Source of the DNA: Thozetella sp. PMI_491
Taxonomy: Eukaryota; Ascomycota; Sordariomycetes; Chaetosphaeriales; Chaetosphaeriaceae
DNA length: 64,000 nucleotides
Direction: 5' to 3'
Assembly (NCBI GenBank): GCA_021432635.1
Contig: MU270040.1
Location: 566,323 to 630,322 of the forward strand
In this document: positions 45,501 to 55,704 of the stretch, one piece after another
Numbering within the stretch: position 1 is the first letter of the stretch
How the letters are laid out: the number at the start of each line of letters is the position of its first letter
Notes under the pieces: generated by a model
What the model saw: the letters and a program-made list of their open reading frames with translations, nothing else
Told to the model about the DNA's origin: nothing
Databases searched by the model: none
Position numbers and translations under genes: made by a program

Positions 45501-45796
45501 GCGACTGGGATCGTTGGTGCGAGTACATCCTGTTCAAGGGCCTGCGGCGCACCGGATACGCGCGTGTGAGCCGGAGCACCATCACCGACACGGAGCTCCA
45601 GGTGGCCAAGTTCGTGGTGCCGGCGAGCGAGGAGGAACGCGCTGCGATGTGGACCGTCCCTGCAGAGGTGAGAAACCAGCGGATCGACGAAAGCCAGGTG
45701 CCCGAAGGCCTGAGGTTCCCGTCCTTGTTCCGTGGCGAAGGCGTCCGGGGTCACCGATACCATGTGTTTGACGAGCCGTGGTACTATAACTACTAG
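42518..45796 (+). CDS. CWH43: GPI-anchor lipid remodelling protein Cwh43
   Basis: An ER/Golgi membrane protein that replaces the GPI-anchor lipid with ceramide in yeast; about 963 aa. Seven exons: 42518-42608, 42667-43167, 43231-43357, 43461-43502, 43556-43640, 43700-43745 and 43797-45796; all introns GT-AG. Two exons are short (42 and 46 nt). The N-terminal third is the multi-pass PGAP2/FRAG1-like part ([43 protein letters not shown]). The middle has about ten further membrane helices. The last ~270 residues form the luminal endonuclease/exonuclease/phosphatase-like domain ([64 protein letters not shown]). The end, FDEPWYYNY, is typical. The fused N- and C-terminal architecture fits fungal Cwh43, which is split into two genes in animals. 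Confidence 0.95.
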
Positions 45797-46105
45797 GTTT
45801 CTTCTGGCTACTCGAGCGAAAACTACAGCCATGGACGAATGGCCGCTCTCTAGGGGGGCTTAATCGGCGTGGGGGTGAGGCGAAATGTGGTAGGTGAGGT
45901 GTATTTGTGGAGGAACATGCGAACATGCGACACGACGGCAGCCGGCCGGGGATTCTTTCATTTGTATTAGGTTGTAAAAGTTGACTCTGTACCATAGGAC
46001 AATATTGTTTAGCACAAAAGTAATCCAATCTCGACACAACACCGTATGTACACCATCACCCCCGTCGCACCCGCACTATGGAGGAGCTGCCTCCAGGCTG
46101 CAAAT
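45797..46105. other. Convergent 3' region
   Basis: A 309-bp gap between the 3' ends of CWH43 and the GH5 gene. No gene; expected to hold both polyadenylation signals (AT-rich stretch at about 45955-46025). Confidence 0.5.
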
Positions 46106-47433
46106 CTACGACAAGGTGTCCTTGATCATCTTGATCAGCTGTCCGTTGACGTAGGTTGGGCTCCTCCAGTCACTCCAGTCATGCTTCAAGAGCCCCCAGG
46201 TCTCCTCGTAGTCCTGCGTTCCCGATCGGATATAATAGCTCCCGGCGAGCACCCAGATGAACCAGCCGGCCTTGCGCTGCGGCAGGTAGCTGGCCAGGCA
46301 GGTCGAGTATGTGCCCTTCCAGGTGGTGGCGTCCATCTGGAAGCCGAACTCGGTCATCATGACCGGGAACTGATTCACGGCGCTAGTGGTCATAGCGTTG
46401 AAGCCGTCAGTGTTGAGCGTGCTCGTCAGGGTCGAGCAGTTGCTGACGCTGTTTTGGTAGTTGTGGATCTCTAGCACCAGCTTGTTGGCGTAGCCGGGGA
46501 AGTCGGCGAAGCTGAACTTGCCCGTACCCGGCGTGAGCGCGGTGCCGTCCACAACGGGCGTGAGGTACGTGTCGAAGGACAGCCCCGAGAGGAAGATGAG
46601 CACGTCTTTGTTGGCGCCGTTGATAGCCGCTGTTCCCTGCTTGATGTACCCGTACCAGCTCTGCCAGTTGTAGGTGCTCAGCTTGATGTTGGAGGGCTCG
46701 CGCGGCTCATTGCGCAGCGCCATGGACATGAGGTTCGGCCATGCTTTGCCCTGCGAACCGGTTAGCCAAACTCTCTGCTAATTCGTCAAGTCTCTCCCGG
46801 AAGAGCCTGACTTACGTGGTTCGCCATATATGTCAACCCTCTAGTCCAGTTGCCAATGCTGAAGTAGGTATCGCCCCACCAGCTGTTCCCGTCGTCCGTT
46901 GAGCAGCACCACATGCCCTTGGAGATGTGATTGTCGAGATGCACGTAGATCTGCTGCTTCGCGCACTCGGCCGCGACGGCATCGAATACCTCCAGGCGCG
47001 TCGTCGACGCCGTGAAGCACGGGTTCTTGGCCAACACCTGGGCTAGGACCTTGGGACCGTTGGTCGCGCCCAGCGCCTGCGTGAAGGCCTTCTGCAGCGT
47101 GATGTCCTTGCCCCCGTTGCCGTAGATCTCGTCGATCATCTGGATGGCGTACGTGAGCCGGATTGCGTTCATGCCCACGCTCTTCATCTTGGACACGATG
47201 TACTCGATCGATTGGTACTGCAGGCCCTCCGGGATCATGACATCGGCCGCGCCCGGCCAGTTTGCGCCGGCATACGTCACATTGGCGCCCGAGGCATTGC
47301 GGATCCAACGCTTGTCGGTGACGAAGGGGCCGTCGGGCCACGCCGCCACCTTTCCGATCTTCTCCTTAGTCTGGAAGCCGGGAGCCGCAGCGGCGAGGCC
47401 GGCGAGGGCCAGCAGAGAGGAGAGTAGCTTCAT
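46106..47433 (-). CDS. Secreted glycoside hydrolase family 5
   Basis: An extracellular (alpha/beta)8-barrel glycosidase of about 420 aa. Exons are 47433-46816 and 46750-46106; the 65-nt intron has GTAAGT, a GCTAAC branch and CGCAG in phase 0. The signal peptide is MKLLSSLLALAGLAAAAPG. Barrel hallmarks: GANWPGA, MNAIRLTYA, IYVHLDNHISKGMWCC, the acid/base motif LRNEP with Glu at about 221, EIHNY, and the nucleophile motif TEFGF with Glu at about 330; it closes with WFIWVLAGSYY. Both catalytic Glu are present, so it should be active. The subfamily and substrate (glucan, mannan or glycolipid) are not clear; the match is to a group of fungal GH5 'cellulase-like' proteins rather than a classical endoglucanase. 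No carbohydrate-binding module is visible. Confidence 0.88.
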
Positions 47434-48547
47434 GGTGGCTGATACGATCGAGTGCGCAATGGACGCTGAGAGCTCGTGAGGAGCAGCCGGTCTGCGTCTC
47501 GAGGAAGCTGAGCAGCGAGCGCAACTGGGAGTTGGGGGAGTGGCAGCTCAGGCTGTTATTAAAGCTCCGCTTCCATATTGGGATCGCATAGCGGCTGGAC
47601 ATGGGGCTGTCAACCTGCTCCGCGCCGGTGCCTGCCTGGCTCTCCGAGGCATCAGATGTTCAGGAACCCCGAGAAGACATTTTGAGTAGCATCGCCAGGA
47701 CGCATCAGGAAACGATGGTCTCTGATTCGAGCTCTTGCAGCGGTGCATCCAAGGCCCGCTGCCCGTGGGGCCGGGCGATGGGTAACAGACCGAGATCCCT
47801 AGATACGAGCACCCTCCGGCTCCGCCTGCCCCGACCGCGGGTCGAGGTGAGCTTCCAGAAAGAGGCATTCCAGATAGCTAGGCCGGCATCTTATTGGAGA
47901 CCGCAGAGCTAGTGTGTGCGGTGGAGAAAACAAGGCACAGGTGAGAGGGGTTGATTCTGCCGATATGCTTTGAGGCCGTCCCTGAATACTACGTTGTTCC
48001 CCGCATCCTAGACCAGGGCCAACGACTTCTGCCGGCATGGCACGCGGCTGGTAGAAATCCACCAATCCTAGACTATTGTGTCCTCCGTCTTGGGTATTAC
48101 CCCCAATAAGTTGGAGAACGGTGCCTGTTGCCAAAACAATCTATGGGGTAGGATAGCCCGAAAGCTAGTGCGTAACTCGCGACTGGCACCCCGATATCTT
48201 TCGAAATGCACCTGCAGAGGACATGTGATCAAGATTTGGTTATATTTTGTTCATCTAGCCCATTCAGCATTCCGAGTTCCTACATTCTGAGTCCCTCTTA
48301 TAGGGCAATAGCAGTCCCCGACGCTCTAGCGCCGGCTATGCAAGTTGCTGCCTTTCGTGGCTAAGTACAATCTCGACAGAGATGCCTCCCATTTCCTCAT
48401 GCCCTAGAATCGTGCGAGTGAGACGATACTCATAGCATAGCGCTGTAGCATACATGCAACTGTGAGATCAAGGAGTTCGTTTGCGACTAGCCGCTCACGG
48501 AATGGGTTTCAGAGAGACGTGCCGCTCATGGGACCGACGTCACTCTT
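47434..48547. other. Intergenic region
   Basis: Upstream of the GH5 gene and downstream of the P450 gene. No gene recognised. The first ~150 bp hold the GH5 promoter and leader. The right half (about 48080-48460) is somewhat AT-richer. Nothing repeat-like seen. Confidence 0.5.
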
Positions 48548-50340
48548 TCATATTCTCCTCTTGAACTCGATCATCGGGCCATCCTTCAAGCTGGTAAATG
48601 TATCGACAAGCTGGTACTCGCTTGGCCGGTGGCGACCGTACTCGTTGCCCTGCTTACCCTCACCGAGGGTAAGCCCAGGCGCCTTTCGGAGGTCGTAGAG
48701 GTAGAGCACGCGGGCCAGGGTCGTGGTCATCTCAATGTATGCCAGGCCCTTGCCGATGCAGCCGCGGGCCCCGATGGAGAAGGGACAGAAGGCGCTCTGC
48801 GCGATCGAGACGTCGTCTTCGTCGAGCACGCGGCTGCCGACGGTGGAGCCCGAGATCCATCGCTCGGGGATGTAGCTGAATGCCTGCGGGTAGTATGCTT
48901 CGTTGTGGTGGATGGCGTAGTGAGGAGTTCCAACGATGGTGCCGGCGGGGATGTTCTCGCCGTCGATGGTGATGCCGCCAGGGAGGACTTCGCGAGGCAA
49001 GAGGCCGCCGACGGAAGGCGACAGGCGCATGGCCTCGTCAATGCAGGCGCGAAGGTACGGGAGTGCGCCGAGACCAGGACCCTGGTGGATGCCCTCGACA
49101 TCATCGAAGTTCTTGCGAACCTCGGCGGCGGCCTTCTCAAGCGCAGCCGGGTGTCGGACAAGATAGAAGAGGGTCGCCGCCATGGCGGTCGAGGTGGTGT
49201 CGGAGCCAGCAATGATACTATACCGGTCAGGGAAAAGTCAGCAAACACAGCGGCAGAGGGTGGTAGGGGAGAGGATCTTACAGCAAGTTGGACTCTCCCC
49301 AGAGTTCAGGGGTGGTGAAGCCCTTGCCGGTTTCGGGATCGCGGGCGTTTAGCAGATGGTAGAAGAAGTCACGACGATCGGTGTCGTCGCCCAGGTTGGT
49401 TCGCTCCGTAAGCTGGGCGCGGCTGTACTTCATATAACGGGCACGTCCTTCGGCGACCTTGGGGAACAAGACGCGGTCAAGTTGTAGCGTGTTAACAACG
49501 GGCATGGTTCCGCACTACGAGTGTAGTTCCGTGTTAGTGCACTGTACCTAACGAGAGTCACGCTTATTGAAGAGGGCAGGCGACTTACAATCAGATGGCG
49601 CTGTGCCGCGACGCCCACGAGCTCGATAGCGTACCGGTTGTCCGGTCGCTCGAGCATGTGGAAAGCCTTTCCGAAGCACAAATCGCCGAGGATATCCATG
49701 GCCAGCCAGTTGCACCAGTCGGCCATATTCTTGGGCGCGCTCCAGCCCTTCTTATCGTCGGCTAGGCGGCCTAGATCGCCAATGCCATCGCAAAAGGTGC
49801 GGACGTTGGCTAGGATGTACTTCTCCATGGACTTGACGGCGCTATCAGAGAACGCCTGCGACAGCACGCGGCGTTTGCGGGCGTGCTCGCCCTTGTCGCG
49901 CGTGTTGTGTGTGTTGGCGGCTGGGTGGACAAAGGCATCGTAGAACTCGGCCTTGCGCACGTTTGCCTTGAAGCCGTAGATGTCCTTGAGGGCCGTGTTG
50001 GAGTTGACCGAGAGCGAGCTGGGCCCGAAGCGGACGAATTTGCCGTACTTCTCATGCATACGCCAGAACTCGAGGTGCCTGTCGCCCCTCCAGGCGTGGT
50101 AGAGCATGTAGGCATCTGTGAACTTGGCCAGGAAGGGGCCGGGATACTTGGCGAGGGGGTGGAAGAAGAGGTTATAGACGGCACGTAATGTGACCTGGCG
50201 CGAGATCCGTCAGTGGGGAGTTGCGGTCGACAGGCCTTGGTTGGGGCCGGAGGAAGACTTACATAGCCAAAGAGGGCGAGGGCAGCGGCCCCGAGCCAGA
50301 GCTCGAGGCGAGCTGCGCTTAGTGAGAATTCCGAGAGCAT
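48548..50340 (-). CDS. Cytochrome P450 monooxygenase
   Basis: An ER-anchored haem-thiolate oxygenase of about 528 aa. Exons are 50340-50263, 50194-49589, 49514-49282 and 49217-48548, all GT-AG and in frame. The N-terminal anchor is LWLGAAALALFGYVTLRAVY, followed by the typical hinge FFHPLAKYPGPFLAKFTDAY. The C-helix is KGEHARKRRVLSQAFSDSAV; the oxygen-binding I helix is IIAGSDTTSTAM; the ExxR motif is EAMR; the PERF-like segment is YIPERWI; the haem loop is FSIGARGCIGKG with the ligand Cys at about 459. All catalytic motifs are intact. The style (F-x-x-G-x-R-x-C-I-G, benzoate hydroxylase or trichothecene-type relatives) is common among fungal detoxification and secondary-metabolism P450s. No backbone synthase lies nearby in this window, so no pathway is assigned. 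Confidence 0.93.
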
Positions 50341-51938
50341 GACTGCTCTTGTGGTGGGAACAAGCAGGTGGTAATGGGACTGGATTGGAGCACTCAGCCT
50401 AGCCGTGGGCCTATCTACCTTGCCTGTGGAGGAACGATACAGAAGGCAGGGAGAAGGAGAAACACGAAGAGGGACGGCCTGGGCGTCTCAAGAACAATGG
50501 CTACCTCGTCTAGTATTAAAGGTGACGGCCCCCCGGATTAGAGTGACGCAACGTCCAATTACACCGTCCTCTCTCCCCCACAGACAGACATGCGGAACCT
50601 AGCCTACAGCTGCTATCGGCCTCAGCTTGCGCCAACATCCCAGGCAAACAAAGCACCGAGCAGACCAAGGCTCGAAAGGGGAAGCTGGTCTGGGTCTCAC
50701 TAATACCGCTCGGCTCTCGGCTGGTCGCGGGATAGTGGCCTGGGGCTTATCAGCATATCAGCGCCCCGCTCCATTACTTTTGCTGCTTTCAGTGGTCAAG
50801 TGACTGCGGACAGGCGTGGACCATGACGCCAACACTGCGTTTGCTGCGTTTGACTTTGCCGCTATGCAACCAGAGCCCAGCGCCAATCCTCAGGGCGGCG
50901 TTGCACCCCTCTGGGCGATTCGTTAGACACCCCGCGGTTACACGAGGCCGGAGCGGCGCCGCGTTTTGGGTGGAATTAACGGCGGCTTGCTTCCGCCCCT
51001 CCCCCGTGGAGACTTCGGCTTTGTAGTGATCCCCCAAGCTGCACACCCGGCACAGGGTCCGAACTCTGCGGTACACTCGCTGCACGGCATAAGACAGCCT
51101 AGCCAAGAAGGTATTAAAGCACTGCAGGCCTGTTGCGGCCTGTTGCGGACTCCGAGGGAGGTGACTGAAAATCTGGTTTTCCCTTCCCAAAGCCCGGACG
51201 CAATGGCGAAGCTCCATGTGCGGCGACGATATCCGCCATTATCCGACGGATGTCCTGGAAGCGTTACCATCGAGATCCTGGCATTCGGCTTCGTATATTG
51301 GTAATCAATGCACCTACCGCCAATGCTATGCTCGCCAAGATATGTGACTATTCGTTGATTTGATACGAGAAATTGGCATCGAGTTCTGGCTGCTTGCCGT
51401 AGCTGCCGAATGTCTTGGGCCTAGCATCTCTTGTTCTTGCTTCATCACTATGACAGGACCTCGTAGCGCCTCTCCCAAAGCTCCTTACCTTGAACCAGAT
51501 CAAGGCAAATTCCACCGTGAACACGCTGCTAACGCGTTAAATTCATAGCTGGGCATTTTGAACCCTTTGGGACTCATATCTCTCACATCTGGTCCTTCGT
51601 AGAAAGCAAAGAAACCTCTAGGCATCCAGACAGCTTCCGCCAAAAAAACAAAAAAACACCCAGTATCTCTGTCGCTGCCATGCCGCTCGGCAACTAAAAA
51701 GTGCTTCATGGAGCCCAGTTCCAGGGCTTTAGTGGCTGTGGCTGGTGCACCCCAGTCCCTGGAGCGGGGCCGTTGCTAGGCCTGTGGCTGGGCGGCGGGG
51801 CGCGCAACCTTGTGTTTTCTGCAAGGCTGCAAAAGGCTGAAAGCTATCGCGACCATCGCTTGAGTGTGCATCGAGCTGCAAAGACCGACGCGGCTGGGCG
51901 AAAGAGCGAGCCACCCAACCCGCTCCTCAGCTCCAAAC
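50341..51938. other. Divergent intergenic region
   Basis: Between the P450 (-) and the nucleoporin (+). No gene recognised; frames are short and overlapping. It should contain both promoters. A run GCCTGTTGCG is directly duplicated near 51127-51147. An A-rich stretch (AAAAAACAAAAAAAC) lies near 51642-51657. Confidence 0.5.
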
Positions 51939-54145
51939 ATGTCCCGCGCGGTCTGCCGATTCTGGCAGCAAGGGAACTGTCGAAATGGCAGTAAGTGATT
52001 GCCCCGACCCGTCTCGCCCGCGCCATCATGCAAACAAATTTCTGCCGCTCAACGCCAATGAAACCTCGTGATGGGCGGCAAACCTATCACAGACCTGCAG
52101 CTTCAAACAGACCCCAGCTGGCCGCAGCCCGGACGCCCCAGCTTGCATCTCTGTGTGACCGAGGCTAACCTTTCTGCACTTCTCCAGACAGCTGTCGCTT
52201 CGAACACCCCGGCGCAGCTCAGCAGAACAATAATCGCTTCGGTCCTCTCGCCGGTGGCTCCTCGAGCGGCAATCGGAACGACGGTAGGACCTCGACCCGC
52301 GGCGACTCCCTCCATCGCTCTCCCCTCCCCTCTCGTGACAACCTCCCACGGCGACCATGCTTTCTCTGACGCGCTCTTCGGCAGAACTACCCTACCTGCT
52401 CAGCAAGGATGCGCTCCAGAAGGACCTAACCGAACCCGAGCGGCCGAAATGGATCCTCTCGGCCTTCGGTCCTGGCAAGGACGCGCCGGAGCAGCTCTTC
52501 GGCGGCTACCCGATTGAGCAGAGCTTCGAGGAGATTCGTCTCCATTATCTACAAGGACAGCTCTCCGGGAATCCTCAGGGCGCTGTGAGTGCACCCAAGC
52601 TGAGAGCTATCGACACCTAGCTAACCCCCGCGCCAGCTCAGCGAGATCGAAGGTCTCTACAGCCAAGCCCAGCAGAAGATACAGAATGCCCTTAACAACC
52701 TCGACGGCGCCCTTCGATATGTTGTCGACGCGGGAAACAAGCACCCCAATCGGGTCGATATTTGCCAGCAAAACTCGCGGCCAGGAGGAACCACGGGCGA
52801 GTTTGCGGTCGGCCGGCAGACGTCGACCGGCGCTACCGCCTTTGGTTCTCCCGCCTTTGGTGCTCCCGCATCGTCTCAACCGTCTACGGGCGCCTTTGGG
52901 CAGCCGTCTGCGCTGGGACAGCGTTCAAATCCGTTTGGCGCGCCGGCCGCCACATCTGCCTTTGGGCAGCCATCACAGATGGGCGCAACAACATCGGCAT
53001 TTGGAAAGCCAGCGCCGCTTGGAGGGACGACCGCGTTTGGTCAACCTTCGCAACTCGGAGGCACGTCGGCGTTTGGCCAGCCTTCGCAGCTCGGCGCCGG
53101 CACATCGGCCTTCAGCCAGCCATCCCAGCTCGGCGCGTCGTCGGGCTTCGGCCAGCCCTCCATGCTTGGGGCCAAGGCCAGCCCCTTCGGCCAGCCTGCG
53201 CAGTCCTCGGGAGGTTTCGGTCAGCCTGCGCAGTCCTCGGGAGGTTTCGGCCAACCCTCGTCGCTCGGCCAAAAAGCCAGCCCGTTCGGTGGAGGTGGAA
53301 CATCCGGCACAAGTCCATTCGGCGTTCCCAGCAGTGGTGCATCTAGCAACCCCTTTGGACAACCTTCCCAGGCACCAGGCGCCAGTCCTTTTGGACAGCC
53401 GGCGCAGACGCAAAGCGCCAGTCCCTTCGGTCAACCAGCGCAACCTCAGACCTCAAGCCCCTTTGGCCAACCCAACCAGCCTCAGACCGCGAGCCCATTC
53501 GGCACTCCCGCGACCGGCGCCGGCCAGAACACGAGCGGCACGTTTGGCCAGCCGTCGACGACCACAGCCGGCTTCGGCCAGCCATCGCAACCCAGTCCGT
53601 TTGGGGCTACCCCAAATAACGCAGGAACCAGCGCATTTGGCGGCGGTCCAAACCCTTCTCCCTTTGGCGCCCCAGCAAACAGCAACCCCACGCCAAATGC
53701 ATTCCAACAGGCTGCCCCGCAAGCTTCCCCGTTCGGCGGCGGCGGCGGCTCTGCACCGCAGGCCCAAGCGCAGGGAGGAGCACAAGGCCAGGGACCTTAT
53801 GCTCCCGGCGCCAGTCGCCAGCATCCGCCCATCGAATCGTACGCCTCTAAGGCCCCGAACGGAAGGCTCCAGATGTTCAAGGGTCGGCCGGTAGAATACC
53901 GCGTACTCAAGGGCGAGGAGAAGGAGTCTCCAGTGATCCGCGGCCCGAACGGCGGCATGATTCGGGTATGGCACCCCGACGGGGCCCCGCCTTACAACCC
54001 GGACACCGAGGCGGCGGATCCGAGCGCGTACAATAGCAACCAAGTGATACAGCAGTGGATGAGCTTTGCGGAAGCCGGCAAGTTCGTGGATGGTCTGGTA
54101 CCCGAGGTCCCACCTCGGCGGGAGTTCTGTGCCTGGGACTTTTAA
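51939..54145 (+). CDS. NUP42: CCCH zinc-finger FG nucleoporin (NUP42-like)
   Basis: A cytoplasmic-face nuclear pore protein for mRNA export, about 618 aa. Proposed exons: 51939-51990, 52188-52283, 52385-52584 and 52637-54145. Splicing 1-2 completes a CCCH finger at the extreme N-terminus, CRFWQQGNCRNGNSCRFEH (C-x7-C-x5-C-x3-H), the signature of Nup42. Next is a conserved region (LPYLLSKDALQKDL, PKWILSAFGPGKDAPEQLFG, FEEIRLHYLQGQLSGNPQGA, LYSQAQQKIQNALNNLDGAL, HPNRVDICQQ). Residues ~160-510 are FG repeats of the type SAFGQPSQLG, SPFGQPAQ and NPFGQPSQ. The end is a conserved ~90-residue segment (FKGRPVEYRVLKGEEKESPV, RVWHPDGAPPYN, FCAWDF) expected to bind the Gle1 partner. Related filamentous fungi call this gene AMO1. 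The donor of intron 2 is uncertain (GTAGGA chosen; a GTGACA 69 nt downstream would also keep frame). Confidence 0.9.
53191..53250 (+). repeat. 30-bp tandem duplication inside FG repeats
   Basis: Two adjacent 30-bp units (53191-53220 and 53221-53250) differ at only one base and encode QPAQSSGGFG twice. This is a recent in-frame expansion of the FG-repeat domain. Confidence 0.9.
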
Positions 54146-54617
54146 GGATATCCTCTTGGGTTCGAACCCGGTCGGCATCGGGGATGATGTTACGGTGAGA
54201 GTATACCACGCTAGTTTGGTAAGGGATGCAGGGGAGGCTTGAGCATGTAGCCTCGCTAACAGGTGGCAGGGCGCCGGCGTTTGGGTGGAATAGGGAAAGT
54301 TGTGCACGCCTCGGGTTCTATACAGGAGCGACTGGAGTCGCTCTCGTTTTGTACGCCATCCAAAGTTGGTACTAGAAAAAAAAGTAGGGGTGACTGAGCC
54401 CAGCACCAGCAGAGTTGGCATATTTTCATGCCCTCATATCACATCACAAGCGAATAAGCTCTACTTTGTAGACTGGAATGTTTTGGTTCTTTTATCTCTC
54501 TGGCTAGCCAAGGCTCCTCAGCGGGATCTGGCGTCCCGTGCCATGAAGCTCTAGATGTAGCCCTCCAAGGTGAGCCAGCGGTGTTTTCCACCGTCGCACA
54601 GGCGACACCCGGTACGC
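54146..54617. other. Convergent 3' region
   Basis: Between the 3' ends of the nucleoporin and uS10 genes. No gene seen. A GGGTTCGAACCC palindrome near 54159-54170 resembles a tRNA T-arm but cannot be folded into a tRNA. Confidence 0.5.
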
Positions 54618-55023
54618 TTAAGCAGCAATGGTGACCTCAACCTCGACACCGGCCTCGATGTTAATGATGATCTGCTTGACAATCTCGGTCGGGGCGTTCA
54701 GGTCGATGACTAGGGTCCTGTCAGTGACGGCCACAGCTGGCTCGGCTGGGGGGGATAGACTTACGGCGCTTGTGGATGCGCATCTCGTACAAATCCCAGG
54801 TCTTGGAACCCTCACCACAAGGGGTCTTACGGGTGGTGATCTTGAGGGTCTTGGTGGGCAGGCGGACGGGGCCCTTGACGCGGAGCTCCTTGGACTTGGC
54901 GCGCTCAATCAGCTCGGTGGTGACCTTCTCGAGGCTCTTGACGTTGCGGCTGGTGAGGGTGATGCGGATCTTGTGCGTCTTGGGCGCCTCGCCAAAGTCC
55001 TTGTCGGCCTTGTTGTACGACAT
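54618..55023 (-). CDS. RPS20: 40S ribosomal protein uS10 (S20)
   Basis: A small-subunit ribosomal protein of about 116 aa. Exons are 55023-54765 and 54709-54618; the intron is 55 nt (GTAAGT...CCCTAG) with a CTGAC branch. The acceptor was chosen because it gives [20 protein letters not shown], the invariant family sequence; the nearer CAG would shift the frame. The core is textbook: [50 protein letters not shown], and the end [10 protein letters not shown]. The N-terminal tail [15 protein letters not shown] carries lysines at 5 and 8, the region where yeast and human uS10 are ubiquitylated by Hel2/ZNF598 on collided ribosomes. It lies divergent to the Cue3 gene. The 5' leader probably contains its own intron (see 55112-55180). 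Confidence 0.96.
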
Positions 55024-55704
55024 CTTGTCGGCTGTGGATGTGTTTTTGGTGGAAAGGTTATGTGGTTGTGAGTGGCAAGTCGGAGCGAGGTACCAACACG
55101 ACTCGAACGGTCTGCAGAGGAATTGAGGTTAGTAAAGAACACGGCCTATCCGCTCGCGCGGCTCAGGGGAGTCGACTTGCCTGCTTGGGACGGCGTTTCG
55201 GCAAAGTGATGTTGGTGAGGTTCAGAGGAACAAGTTCGTGAGAGCCGCTCCTTTTTTTTTTTGGTGGGCTTGGTAGGGCTGGGCAAAAGTTTTGCGCACG
55301 GACCACATATGCCCCACCACGGCTGTGAAATCGCGAGGATCTGTGGCTGCACGGGCAGGGGGAGGGGAGTCAGCTTTCCTTAGCTTCAAGGCGCTTGGTG
55401 GGGTATGGATCATGATGACACACCCGGTGAAAGACTCACTTGGTTTGTGCCCGCAGTTGCAGGATCCCTGAGGCTTGCCAGGGGAGAGAGGTTTGTTTAC
55501 AAAAGGGGAGGGGCTACAGCACTCGTTGGCGATTGGCACTGCAAGCTACCGACGCTTACAACTTGCTCGTCTATCCTTCGTTCTCTTCTATATTCCCGCT
55601 TGCTCGGCTGCCTAGCTAGACTTTAACACATTTGGACCTACATCTTGGCCCCTCACCCTGCCCCGCGAGCAGTTTAAAGAGCTCCTCAGGTAGCTCTTGC
55701 GAGA
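55024..55704. promoter_or_regulatory. Shared upstream region of uS10 and Cue3
   Basis: 681 bp between the ATGs of two divergent genes. On the uS10 side lie a likely leader intron (55112-55180) and a pyrimidine/purine-biased tract containing about 11 T (near 55251-55261). On the Cue3 side the last 100 bp look like a leader. I cannot identify individual transcription-factor sites with confidence. Confidence 0.6.
55112..55180 (-). other. Probable 5'-UTR intron of uS10 with GC donor
   Basis: Read on the minus strand, the region upstream of the uS10 ATG has AG/GCAAGT at 55182-55175, a perfect GC-type donor, then 69 nt, a TACTAAC branch site and a CTCTGCAG acceptor ending at 55112. The branch and acceptor are as good as any in the window. 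No reading frame is involved, so the intron would lie in the 5' UTR, which is common for ribosomal protein genes in filamentous fungi. The call rests on splice signals alone. Confidence 0.6.

Noticed and set aside
43952-45832. Long antisense and alternative frames within CWH43
   Set aside because: They overlap an unambiguous Cwh43 exon and show no independent family features.
54140-54225. Possible tRNA on the minus strand around GGGTTCGAACCC
   Set aside because: The palindrome mimics a T-arm, but the T stem pairs at only three of five positions, the acceptor stem has mismatches and no sound anticodon arm can be drawn.
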